Shown in pieces: positions 1 to 6,567 of a stretch of DNA of 6,680 nucleotides. Position 1 is the first letter of the stretch. Each line of letters starts with the position of its first letter. Source of the DNA: Candidatus Pacearchaeota archaeon (GTDB taxonomy: Archaea; Nanoarchaeota; Nanoarchaeia; Pacearchaeales; GW2011-AR1); NCBI GenBank assembly GCA_002690445.1, contig NZER01000169.1, positions 1 through 6,680 on the forward strand. Reading direction: 5' to 3'. Below the pieces are notes generated by a model. It was not told the DNA's origin, made no database searches, and saw only the letters and a program-made list of their open reading frames with translations. The position numbers and the translations under genes were made by a program.

Positions 1-1014
1 ATAGGAGCAACAGCCGATGAGTTGTTGGATTGGCAGAAACCGTTAACGGAACAACAACCAGCAGTACAAGAAAAAATTAAAAATTTAATTGGTGAAGATT
101 TTTTTAACCAAGCTGTTGCTGATGGGCACACCGGCGAAGAAGTTTATAACAGATTTAATGATGCAATGTTAAGGGATGATTTAGCACAGTATGGTTTGGA
201 ATTTTTGGAACCTTCACTGTCTACAGAGAAACTTGGCGCAGGAGCTTATCTCAATGAAGCAGGAATCAAGGGCATTGCGTATGGCCCCGGTTCTGTTAAG
301 GTTTTTGATCCCTTAAAATATAAAAAAATAGATCCTGGAGCTCAACTTCCAAAGTCGTTACAAACACCAAAAAAACCAGCTGCTTTGACCGATAAAAGAA
401 TTTCAGCGCACACGATGTTAAAAGATGCAATAAGAAAAAAATATGGGGGCTTTGATCCGTCAGAGAAATTTCAAGAGGAATTGTGGTCAGCTTTTCCAGA
501 ACCTTATGTACAAAAAAAATACGATAAGTATGGGAATTTTACAATGAGTGAATCTGTGCCTCGTTGGGCGAGATCCAAACAAAGCAAATACGGTGAATAT
601 ACCGGATGGAGGGATTTAAACGATCTTACTGAGTATTTTTCAGAGGAGGGGGTGAGTTTGTTGGAGCCCCATTACACAAAAGATCAATACGGAAATTTAA
701 CTGGGGATTATGCAGAAGTAACACAAGATTTATTGCTAAAAGACGAGCTGATACCAGAACAAGCAGAGGAACTTGCTAAGTGGAACAAGACAGTTGAGGA
801 GCAAGAAAGAACGATTGATTTACTCGAATCAGGTGGTTATACCCCAGAAGGAATGACGGATGAAGAAGTTGATATTGCTTTAAAGAAGATATTGGCAGAC
901 CAGGAAACTGTTGAAGTAGAAGTCTTTGATTTTTCAGGTGAAGAGGACCTACCGCCCTTTAATTCAGGTGGCCCCGTAACCAAGCCCCTTTATGCAAACA
1001 GAAGGTATCTTTAA
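1..1014 (+). CDS. Polyvalent / ADP-ribosyltransferase-type phage protein, C-terminal part (5' partial)
   Basis: The frame is open from base 1 (first codons read I-G-A-T-A-D-E-L-L-D-W), so this is the last 337 residues of a larger protein. A TTG at 22 could be called as a start, but the residues before it fit the family, so I read it as internal. Residues 9-18 (LDWQKPLTEQ) and 78-112, including LNEAGIKGI, then Y-G, then VFDP and KKI, match a signature I know from large phage and mobile-element polyvalent proteins and MuF/ART-like toxin domains, usually written LDWDKPLSEQ...AGIPGIRYLD...NYVVFD...I. The remainder (about 115-337) is lysine- and glutamate-rich, without hydrophobic segments. It carries three copies of a [KQ]-Y-G-[NE]-x-T motif and ends in a short Gly-Gly-x-Val-x-Lys-Pro-Leu-Tyr tail. 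Such proteins are often packaged or injected with phage DNA; that role here is inference. Any catalytic N-terminal portion lies outside the window, so activity cannot be judged. Its stop overlaps the next start (TAATG). Confidence 0.6.
   Translation: MGATADELLDWQKPLTEQQPAVQEKIKNLIGEDFFNQAVADGHTGEEVYNRFNDAMLRDDLAQYGLEFLEPSLSTEKLGAGAYLNEAGIKGIAYGPGSVKVFDPLKYKKIDPGAQLPKSLQTPKKPAALTDKRISAHTMLKDAIRKKYGGFDPSEKFQEELWSAFPEPYVQKKYDKYGNFTMSESVPRWARSKQSKYGEYTGWRDLNDLTEYFSEEGVSLLEPHYTKDQYGNLTGDYAEVTQDLLLKDELIPEQAEELAKWNKTVEEQERTIDLLESGGYTPEGMTDEEVDIALKKILADQETVEVEVFDFSGEEDLPPFNSGGPVTKPLYANRRYL
1001..1005 (+). promoter_or_regulatory. Ribosome-binding site for the nucleotidyltransferase gene
   Basis: GAAGG lies 8 bases before the ATG at 1014, inside the last codons of the upstream gene. 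It supports that ATG as the start and, with the TAATG stop/start overlap, suggests translational coupling. Confidence 0.55.
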
Positions 1015-1382
1015 TGACCACTCTCCGCCTAACCGAAGTTTATAAGGAAAAACCAAGCCTTGAACCGTTAATCAATAAAATAAAAGCCGATGAACCGTGG
1101 TTAAAGAACCAGGTGAATTTCATCTGGCTAATTGGCAGTTATGCCAAAGGCACGGCGAGGGAAGATAGTGATGTTGACTTGTTGGTGGTTCAGCACGAAG
1201 ACAATCTGGAGCCTTGGAAAAGGGAGCTGCGTCACTTTGCACAAATGTTTCCTGGCATTAAATTGCAAACGCACCAGCTGTTAAATGAACAATGGGAAAG
1301 AATCAAGCAAAAAAAGTCTTGTTTTTATCAAGGCGTTGTGAACGAAGAAGATCATATCGAGGTTATAGGCAATGACCAGTAA
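1014..1382 (+). CDS. Small nucleotidyltransferase-fold protein (MNT-like, DNA polymerase beta superfamily)
   Basis: This 122-residue protein is little more than one minimal nucleotidyltransferase domain. Residues 37-58 show the superfamily signature: a hydrophobic strand (FIWLI), then G41-S42-Y43 and G46, then S52-D53-V54-D55-L56 followed by LVV. D53 and D55 would be the first two metal ligands and G41-S42 the nucleotide-binding turn. The third carboxylate of the fold usually sits on a later strand. The best candidate strand, residues 81-89 (GIKLQTHQL), has no Asp or Glu, so the protein may be altered or inactive as an enzyme. Known members transfer AMP or other nucleotides to proteins, RNA or small molecules, and MNT proteins are antitoxins of HEPN toxins. 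No HEPN gene is present here. The start is fixed by GAAGG 8 bases upstream and by the TAATG overlap. It overlaps the terminase small subunit by 11 bp. The fold is fairly sure; the substrate and role are unknown. Confidence 0.8.
   Translation: MTTLRLTEVYKEKPSLEPLINKIKADEPWLKNQVNFIWLIGSYAKGTAREDSDVDLLVVQHEDNLEPWKRELRHFAQMFPGIKLQTHQLLNEQWERIKQKKSCFYQGVVNEEDHIEVIGNDQ
1359..1362 (+). promoter_or_regulatory. Ribosome-binding site for terS
   Basis: GAGG lies 9 bases before the ATG at 1372, within the 3' end of the nucleotidyltransferase gene. It supports the start that creates the 11-bp overlap. Confidence 0.5.
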
Positions 1383-1833
1383 ATTAACCGAGAAACAGGA
1401 AAGGCTTGCACAAAATTTAGCTTTGGGCATGAGCAAGACGGAAGCAGCCAAGGATGCAGGCTATTCACCAAAAACAGAGGCTAATCAAAACGCAAAGGTT
1501 AAAAATCGTATTGAAAAACTGCAAAAAGGGGCAGCCGACCGGGTGATGCTGAGTTTGTCCAGGCATTTGCTTGATTTGATGGAAATCAGGGATAAAGCCC
1601 TGTCCAAAAGTTCTTTTTCTGCAGCTGTGGCAGCTGAAGTTGCCCGTGGCAAAGCTGCTGGATTGTACGTCTTGAAATCAGAATTGACTATTAACAAGAT
1701 TGAAAGCATGAGCAAGGATGAGATTATTGAACGCCTGAATCACTTATACCAGGCAACAGGGGGAGCGTTGCCTAACAGTAAAATTATTGATTTGAAATTG
1801 AACCATGAGCCAAAAGCTAACGGAAGTTCCTGA
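1372..1833 (+). CDS. terS: Terminase small subunit
   Basis: This 153-residue protein is of usual size for the family. TerS binds the phage DNA at the packaging initiation site and hands it to the large subunit. Residues 5-40 hold the DNA-binding helix-turn-helix: LTEKQERLAQNLALG, then MSKTEAAKDAGYSPKT, the typical 'EAAKxAGYSPKTA' pattern of terminase small subunits. Residues 60-101 form the helical oligomerisation core, with the family-like run AAVAAEVARGKAAGLYV at 84-100. The C-terminal 50 residues are polar and would be the part that contacts TerL. The start has GAGG 9 bases upstream. The gene overlaps the nucleotidyltransferase by 11 bp and the terminase large subunit by 29 bp, so the three are probably translated from one message. 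The identity is also supported by the TerL neighbour. Confidence 0.88.
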   Translation: MTSKLTEKQERLAQNLALGMSKTEAAKDAGYSPKTEANQNAKVKNRIEKLQKGAADRVMLSLSRHLLDLMEIRDKALSKSSFSAAVAAEVARGKAAGLYVLKSELTINKIESMSKDEIIERLNHLYQATGGALPNSKIIDLKLNHEPKANGSS

Positions 1834-3322
1834 AGATACGCTAAAAGAATATTATGAACTCAGTGAGCGTTACAAGGAAATCTCTGAGATTGAACAGGCA
1901 CAGACTGATTTTCTGAGTTTTGTCAAAACTCAATGGCCCTCGTTCATTGAAGGACATCACCATCAGATTGTGGCAAAGGCATTTAATCGGATAGCCGAAG
2001 GCACCTTAAAACGTCTCATCATCAACATGCCTCCCAGACACACCAAGAGTGAGTTTGCCAGTTTCTTGTTGCCTGCTTATTTGATCGGGCGCAATCCTAC
2101 TTTGAAGATTATTCAGGCAACACATACTGCAGACTTGGCTGTACGTTTTGGCCGCAAGGTTCGGGATTTACTGCAAACTGAAGGCTATACGCGTATTTTT
2201 CCTGAAACCACATTGCATCCCGATTCCAAAGCGGCAGGGAAATGGGAAACCCTGTCAGAAAAAGATCCGGCAATGCGGGGTGAGTATTATGCGGTCGGTA
2301 CCGGGGGCGCTATCGCCGGACGGGGAGCTGATCTTTTTATCATTGACGATCCGCATTCAGAGCAGGATGCCATGTCCAAGGTAGCTTTGGACGATGCGTA
2401 TGAGTGGTACACGTCTGGACCGCGCCAGCGATTGCAGCCTGGAGGAGCGATTGTCGTGGTTATGACCCGATGGTCGATGAAAGATTTGACTGGGCACTTA
2501 CTCAAGGATATGTCCAGGAGCAAGCAGAACGATCAGTGGGAGTTGATCGAATTGCCAGCCATTTTGCCAAGCGGCGATGCGGTATGGCCTGAATACTGGA
2601 AAGCTGAAGAATTGGAAGCGATCAAGGCAGCACTCGGTAATGGACCCAAATGGTTTGCCCAATACATGCAGAACCCCACAGCCGAGGAAGGAGCACTGAT
2701 CAAACGGGAATGGTGGCAGGAATGGCCAACCAAGACTCCCCCTGAATGTGAATACATTATTCAAAGTTACGATACTGCCTTCTTGCGCACAGAAACCGCT
2801 GACTATTCTGCTATAACAACGTGGGGAGTTTTTTACCCACACGGTAGAATAGGTGAGAACTTTTATTCAGGGGACGTAGCGCATTTGATTTTACTGGATT
2901 CGGTCAAGTCCCGTTGGGAGTTTCCCGAACTCAAACAAAAAGCATTGGAACTCTACGAGCATTGGGAACCCGACACCGTTATTATTGAGTCCAAGGGAAG
3001 TGGAACGCCGTTAACCCAGGAGCTGCGGAAAATTGGTATACCCGTGCAAAATTTTACGCCCAGTAAAGGCTCTGACAAAGTAGCCAGGGTGAATGCGTGT
3101 ACGCCACTTTTTGAATCGGGGATGATCTGGAAACCTGATGAATTCTGGGCTACAGAAGTAGTTGAGGAATGCGTCTCTTTTCCCAATGGCGATTACGATG
3201 ACTTGGTGGATTCCACCTCACAGGCCATTTTACGCTTTCGCCAGGGCGGTTTTGTTTCTTTGCCTTCAGACTATGAAGATGTTTTTGAGGGTCATCGCCA
3301 TAAGCAAAGGGTTTATTACTAA
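1805..3322 (+). CDS. terL: Terminase large subunit (packaging ATPase and nuclease)
   Basis: At 505 residues it is full length for a TerL: the motor that pumps DNA through the portal and the nuclease that cuts the concatemer. The N-terminal ATPase has a variant Walker A at 75-82 (MPPRHTKS), Walker B at 177-182 (LFIIDD, followed by P-H) and a coupling motif at 217-223 (VVVMTRW). The C-terminal RNase H-like nuclease shows its acidic residues at D323 (SYDTAF, followed by ADYSAITTWG), E395 (VIIESKGSG) and the cluster D463-D469 (DYDDLVD), with D466 or D469 the likely third ligand. All key residues are present, so it should be active. The ATG at 1805 is the first possible start because an in-frame TGA ends at 1801. 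No clear Shine-Dalgarno precedes it, so initiation probably depends on ribosomes finishing terS, which overlaps by 29 bp. The first 40 residues are a charged, TerS-facing helix by analogy. The glycosyltransferase starts one base after its stop. Confidence 0.96.
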   Translation: MSQKLTEVPEDTLKEYYELSERYKEISEIEQAQTDFLSFVKTQWPSFIEGHHHQIVAKAFNRIAEGTLKRLIINMPPRHTKSEFASFLLPAYLIGRNPTLKIIQATHTADLAVRFGRKVRDLLQTEGYTRIFPETTLHPDSKAAGKWETLSEKDPAMRGEYYAVGTGGAIAGRGADLFIIDDPHSEQDAMSKVALDDAYEWYTSGPRQRLQPGGAIVVVMTRWSMKDLTGHLLKDMSRSKQNDQWELIELPAILPSGDAVWPEYWKAEELEAIKAALGNGPKWFAQYMQNPTAEEGALIKREWWQEWPTKTPPECEYIIQSYDTAFLRTETADYSAITTWGVFYPHGRIGENFYSGDVAHLILLDSVKSRWEFPELKQKALELYEHWEPDTVIIESKGSGTPLTQELRKIGIPVQNFTPSKGSDKVARVNACTPLFESGMIWKPDEFWATEVVEECVSFPNGDYDDLVDSTSQAILRFRQGGFVSLPSDYEDVFEGHRHKQRVYY

Positions 3323-3323
3323 A

Positions 3324-4151
3324 ATGCCAGTATTAACCGTAGGCATGGCTACTTATGACGATTATGATGGAGTGTATTTTTCGGTACAGGCACTGCGCAT
3401 GTACCATCCAGAAGTCATGGATCAGATTGAAATATTGGTGGTCGACAATAAACCGGACAGTCCACACGGGGAGGAAGTAAAAAGGTTTATTGAGTCTTAC
3501 GTTGAGAACGGTAGATATGTGCCGTTCACCGAATGGGAAAGTTCTTTTGTAAAAGGCAAAGTATTTGAACATGCACAGGGCGAATATGTTCTTTGCATTG
3601 ATTGCCATGTGTTATTGGTCCCTGGTGCTTTGGCAAAGTTGATTTCCTATTACAACACTTTCCCCAATACAAGAGACCTCCTTCAAGGCCCTTTGGTGCA
3701 TGACGATTTGCAAAACTTCTATACACATTTTGAACCCAAATGGCAAGAACAGATGTTTGGTACATGGGCCACGGCGCAACCGTCTTTGGACAAAGGCGAT
3801 CCTTTTGAGATACCGATGCAGGGATGTGGTTTATTTTCCTGTAAAAAAGAACATTGGGTCGGCTTTAATCCTGCCTTCCGGGGGTTTGGTGGCGAGGAGT
3901 GGTACTTGCAGGAAAAAGTCAGGAAACAGGGAGGCAAAGTTTTGTGTATGCCGTTTTTAAAATGGTTGCACAGGTTTGGCCGACCGGACAAGCCAAAATA
4001 CCCTTTGGACATGTATGCCCGGATCAGAAACTTTATTATAGGATGGACGGAAATTTATGAAAACAAAGAGCATGAAGCCGTGCAATCAATCGTAAATCAT
4101 TTTATAGAACAAGGATATGAAGAAGAAAAAATAAGGAGCTATCTGGAATAA
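3324..4151 (+). CDS. Glycosyltransferase, family 2-like (GT-A fold)
   Basis: This 275-residue protein would transfer a sugar from a nucleotide-sugar donor; donor and acceptor are unknown. The N-terminal Rossmann-like half shows PVLTVGMATYDDYDGV at 2-17, the strand ILVVDNKPD at 37-45 and, at 87-99, EYVLCIDCHVLLV. The latter is where GT2 enzymes carry their metal-binding Asp-x-Asp; here it reads D93-C94-H95. The C-terminal half has the acceptor-side GFGGEEWYLQEKVR (187-200), with the Gly-Gly-Glu-Glu resembling the catalytic E/D-D region, then W214-L-H216-R-F-G-R-P, a His that often completes the metal site. No signal peptide or membrane segment is seen. I take ATG 3324, one base after the terL stop, with a weak AAAGGG 12 bases upstream. 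The frame stays open back to 3162, but that extension would overlap terL by 161 bases and its residues do not fit the family. Plausible targets are host surface glycans, phage DNA or virion proteins. Confidence 0.85.
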   Translation: MPVLTVGMATYDDYDGVYFSVQALRMYHPEVMDQIEILVVDNKPDSPHGEEVKRFIESYVENGRYVPFTEWESSFVKGKVFEHAQGEYVLCIDCHVLLVPGALAKLISYYNTFPNTRDLLQGPLVHDDLQNFYTHFEPKWQEQMFGTWATAQPSLDKGDPFEIPMQGCGLFSCKKEHWVGFNPAFRGFGGEEWYLQEKVRKQGGKVLCMPFLKWLHRFGRPDKPKYPLDMYARIRNFIIGWTEIYENKEHEAVQSIVNHFIEQGYEEEKIRSYLE

Positions 4152-4191
4152 TAGTTTACTATTAATTTATTTATAGCTAGAGTAATAATCT
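4152..4191 (+). promoter_or_regulatory. AT-rich gap before the portal gene, possible promoter or leader
   Basis: This 40-bp gap is the only non-coding stretch of more than a few bases in the window, and it is almost entirely A and T. It begins within a small perfect inverted repeat (ATAGT-TT-ACTAT, 4151-4162) and contains TTATAGCTA (4170-4178). I could not place a -35/-10 pair at proper spacing, and the repeat is too short and AT-rich to act as a rho-independent terminator. A phage-specific promoter or an unstructured leader for portal translation are both possible. Confidence 0.25.
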
Positions 4192-6558
4192 ATGCCCATC
4201 GACAAACAACTGCCCATGTCAAATGGCGATGCCCAAGCAAGTCCTTTTGAAGGACCCATTGAAATAGAGCTTGAACTTCCTGAAGGTGCTGAAACATTTG
4301 ATGAAATGCCCATGGAAGGGCAACAACCGCCTGATTTTAACGAAAATTTAGCGGATTTTTTAGAAGAAGATGTTCTCCAGGCTCTTGGCAGTGAGTTAAC
4401 GAGCCTTTATGAGGAAGACAAAGAATCTCGCAAGGATTGGTACGAGGCTTTTAGTAAAGGACTTGATTTATTGGGAATTAACCAGGAAGAACGGACACAG
4501 CCGTTTCAAGGGGCAAGTGGAGTCAATCATCCCCTTTTAGCAGAAGCAGTAACCCAGTTTCAGGCACAAGCCTATAAGGAACTTCTGCCAGCAGGAGGAC
4601 CCGTCCAGGTTCAAGTTGTAGGGACACATAATCCAGAAATTGTGGCTCAATCTACTAGGGTAAAAGAATTCATGAATTATCAGATTAGTCATGTAATGGA
4701 AGAGTACGATCCTGAAATGGATTCGTTATTGTTTTATCTGCCTTTATCTGGAAGTGCTTTTAAAAAAGTTTATTTTGATACCACCTTGGGTCGTGCTGTT
4801 AGTGAGTTTGTTAAAGCGGAAGATTTAGTGGTTAGCTACACAACTACGGATCTTTCAACTTCGCCGCGTGTTACCCATGTCATGACCATGACTAAAAATG
4901 ATCTGCTTAAAATGCAACTAAACGGTACATACAGTGAGATTGAGTTGGTACAACCTGGAGTTGTGGTTCCAAATGAAGTTCAGGAAAAAATGGAAAAACT
5001 TGAAGGGCTGCAGCCAAGTTATGCAGAAAACAATGAGCTATACACTATTTTGGAAATGCACGTTGATCTTAATTTAACAGAGATTGAAGATCATGGCTTT
5101 GCGTGTCCTTATATTGTGACCATTTGTGAAGACATGAACCAAGTTTTGGCAATTCGCCGTAACTGGAAAGAAGGGGATCAACTTTACAAGAAACTTGATT
5201 ATTTTGTGCAATATAAATTCTTGCCAGGGCTCGGTTTTTATGGTTTTGGCTTAATCCACATGATTGGTGGACTAACCAAGTCTGTTACTTCTATTTTACG
5301 TCAATTGATTGATGCTGGAACTTTAGCTAATTTACCTGCGGGCTTTAAAGCTCGTGGAATGCGTATCCAGGGTGAAGATGAGCCTTTACAGCCTGGGGAA
5401 TTCAGAGATGTTGATATAGCAGGGGCTACAATCAAGGATTCTTTGCTGCCTTTACCCTATAAAGAACCTTCTGCTGTTTTAGTACAGCTTTTAGGTCTTT
5501 TAGTTGATTCTGGTAGACGTTTTGCATCCATTGCAGATATGCAAGTTGGCGATATTGGCAGTCAGCAATTACCTGTAGGAACTACCATAGCGATGTTGGA
5601 ACGGGGAACTAAAGTAATGTCGGCTATACATAAAAGACTGCATTTTGCTCAGAAAAAAGAATTTAGATTGTTGACTCGTGTTTATGCCACTTATCTACCA
5701 CCAGAATATCCTTACATGACAGATCAGGGGGAACAAGTGGTCATGGCCCAGGATTTTGATGAGCGTATTGATGTGCTGCCCATCAGTGATCCAAATATAT
5801 TCTCCATGGCACAACGAGTCTTGATTGCTCAACAACAATTGCAAATGGCTCAAGCAGCCCCTGAAATACATAACTTGCAGGAGGCTTATCGCCGAATGTA
5901 TGAGGCGTTAGAGATTAAAAATCCACAAAGTTTATTTAAACAGGAACCGCAAGTTCCTCCCAGGGATCCAATAAGCGAAGAACAGGCCGCGATGATGGGG
6001 CAGCCAATTAAAGCATTTGAATGGCAAGACCATGAAGCCTATATTGCAGCGCATTCCTCTTTTATTCAAAACCCGATGGCTAAAGAAAACCCGATGGTAG
6101 TGCAAATGATCAGTTCAAACATCCAGGAACATCAATCTATGTTGTATAGAATACAGATTGAGGAAGCAATGGGCCAACCGTTGCCGCCTTTAGAGGAACT
6201 CCAACAAATGCCTCCAGAGCAGAGCCAGCAAATTATGAATCAAATTGCACAATTGGCAACTCAAGCCACAGCAGAAGTCACAGGACGTGCAGAAGCGCTT
6301 GCCAAAGCAGAAGAATTGCAACGAATTGATCCAATTATTGAGCTGCAAAAAGCAGAAATTAGGCAAAAAGCAGTGGCATCAGAGCAAAAACGGGAAGTTG
6401 AGAAAGAAAAAATTGAGTCCCAAGAGGCAATTGCTGAAATGAAGATTGCTGCAGAACGAGAAAAGAACGTCCAGTCTTCGATTTTAGAGGCAGACAGGAC
6501 TTACGCAGATATTTTAAACACTGTCCGAGAAGCGGACGAAAAAACTAGAACCGAATAG
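4192..6558 (+). CDS. Portal protein (P22-sized, long form)
   Basis: This 788-residue protein should form the dodecameric ring at the capsid vertex through which TerL pumps DNA and to which the neck attaches. It is far longer than the roughly 450-550 residues of common siphovirus portals and closer to the P22 type. Parts in order: an acidic, low-complexity N-terminus (1-60); a conserved start of the fold with ESRKDWYEAFSKGLDLLG (78-95) and RTQPFQGASGVNHPLLAEA (101-119), a run I associate with portals of this type; the wing/stem core (about 120-500), including FYLPLSGSAFKKVYFD (181-196) and FLPGLGFYGFGLIHMIGGL (343-361); a Gln- and Met-rich linker (540-690); and a charged helix or coiled coil (695-788) matching the C-terminal barrel position of P22 portal. 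ATG 4192 follows an in-frame TAA at 4186-4188 and has only a weak AGAG 9 bases upstream. ATG 4216 is a possible later start. Position right after the terminase genes supports the call. Confidence 0.88.
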   Translation: MPIDKQLPMSNGDAQASPFEGPIEIELELPEGAETFDEMPMEGQQPPDFNENLADFLEEDVLQALGSELTSLYEEDKESRKDWYEAFSKGLDLLGINQEERTQPFQGASGVNHPLLAEAVTQFQAQAYKELLPAGGPVQVQVVGTHNPEIVAQSTRVKEFMNYQISHVMEEYDPEMDSLLFYLPLSGSAFKKVYFDTTLGRAVSEFVKAEDLVVSYTTTDLSTSPRVTHVMTMTKNDLLKMQLNGTYSEIELVQPGVVVPNEVQEKMEKLEGLQPSYAENNELYTILEMHVDLNLTEIEDHGFACPYIVTICEDMNQVLAIRRNWKEGDQLYKKLDYFVQYKFLPGLGFYGFGLIHMIGGLTKSVTSILRQLIDAGTLANLPAGFKARGMRIQGEDEPLQPGEFRDVDIAGATIKDSLLPLPYKEPSAVLVQLLGLLVDSGRRFASIADMQVGDIGSQQLPVGTTIAMLERGTKVMSAIHKRLHFAQKKEFRLLTRVYATYLPPEYPYMTDQGEQVVMAQDFDERIDVLPISDPNIFSMAQRVLIAQQQLQMAQAAPEIHNLQEAYRRMYEALEIKNPQSLFKQEPQVPPRDPISEEQAAMMGQPIKAFEWQDHEAYIAAHSSFIQNPMAKENPMVVQMISSNIQEHQSMLYRIQIEEAMGQPLPPLEELQQMPPEQSQQIMNQIAQLATQATAEVTGRAEALAKAEELQRIDPIIELQKAEIRQKAVASEQKREVEKEKIESQEAIAEMKIAAEREKNVQSSILEADRTYADILNTVREADEKTRTE

Positions 6559-6562
6559 GAGG
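6557..6562 (+). promoter_or_regulatory. Strong ribosome-binding site for the last gene
   Basis: AGGAGG overlaps the portal stop codon (TAG, 6556-6558) and lies 5 bases before the ATG at 6568. It is the best Shine-Dalgarno match in the window and suggests the small downstream protein is made in quantity. Confidence 0.75.
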
Positions 6563-6567
6563 AAAAA

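Noticed and set aside
3..46. AGGAG (3-7) followed by ATG at 17, resembling a gene start at the left edge
   Set aside because: The ATG at 17 opens a frame that stops after nine codons, and the long frame is open through base 1 with family-like residues, so the first gene is better read as continuing from upstream.
1014..1833. Nucleotidyltransferase plus terS as a toxin-antitoxin pair
   Set aside because: The second protein has a clear terminase small subunit helix-turn-helix and lies before terL; it shows no HEPN R-x4-6-H motif.
2498..2842. Reverse-strand open frame of 114 codons, and other reverse-strand frames across terL and the glycosyltransferase
   Set aside because: They lie opposite well-supported genes, show no recognisable motifs, and are rich in Ser, Cys and His as expected of antisense shadows.
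3162..3323. N-terminal extension of the glycosyltransferase frame from ATG 3162
   Set aside because: It lies wholly inside the conserved end of terL, including the nuclease acidic cluster, and the residues do not fit a glycosyltransferase. ATG 3324 sits directly before the PVLTVGMATY strand that begins the fold.
4151..4162. ATAGT-TT-ACTAT inverted repeat as a transcription terminator
   Set aside because: The stem is only five mostly A-T pairs with a two-base loop, too weak for a rho-independent terminator.
6245..6442. Forward 65-codon frame inside the 3' end of the portal gene
   Set aside because: It is a Lys/Gln-rich frame-shifted shadow of the portal's helical tail, with no ribosome-binding site.
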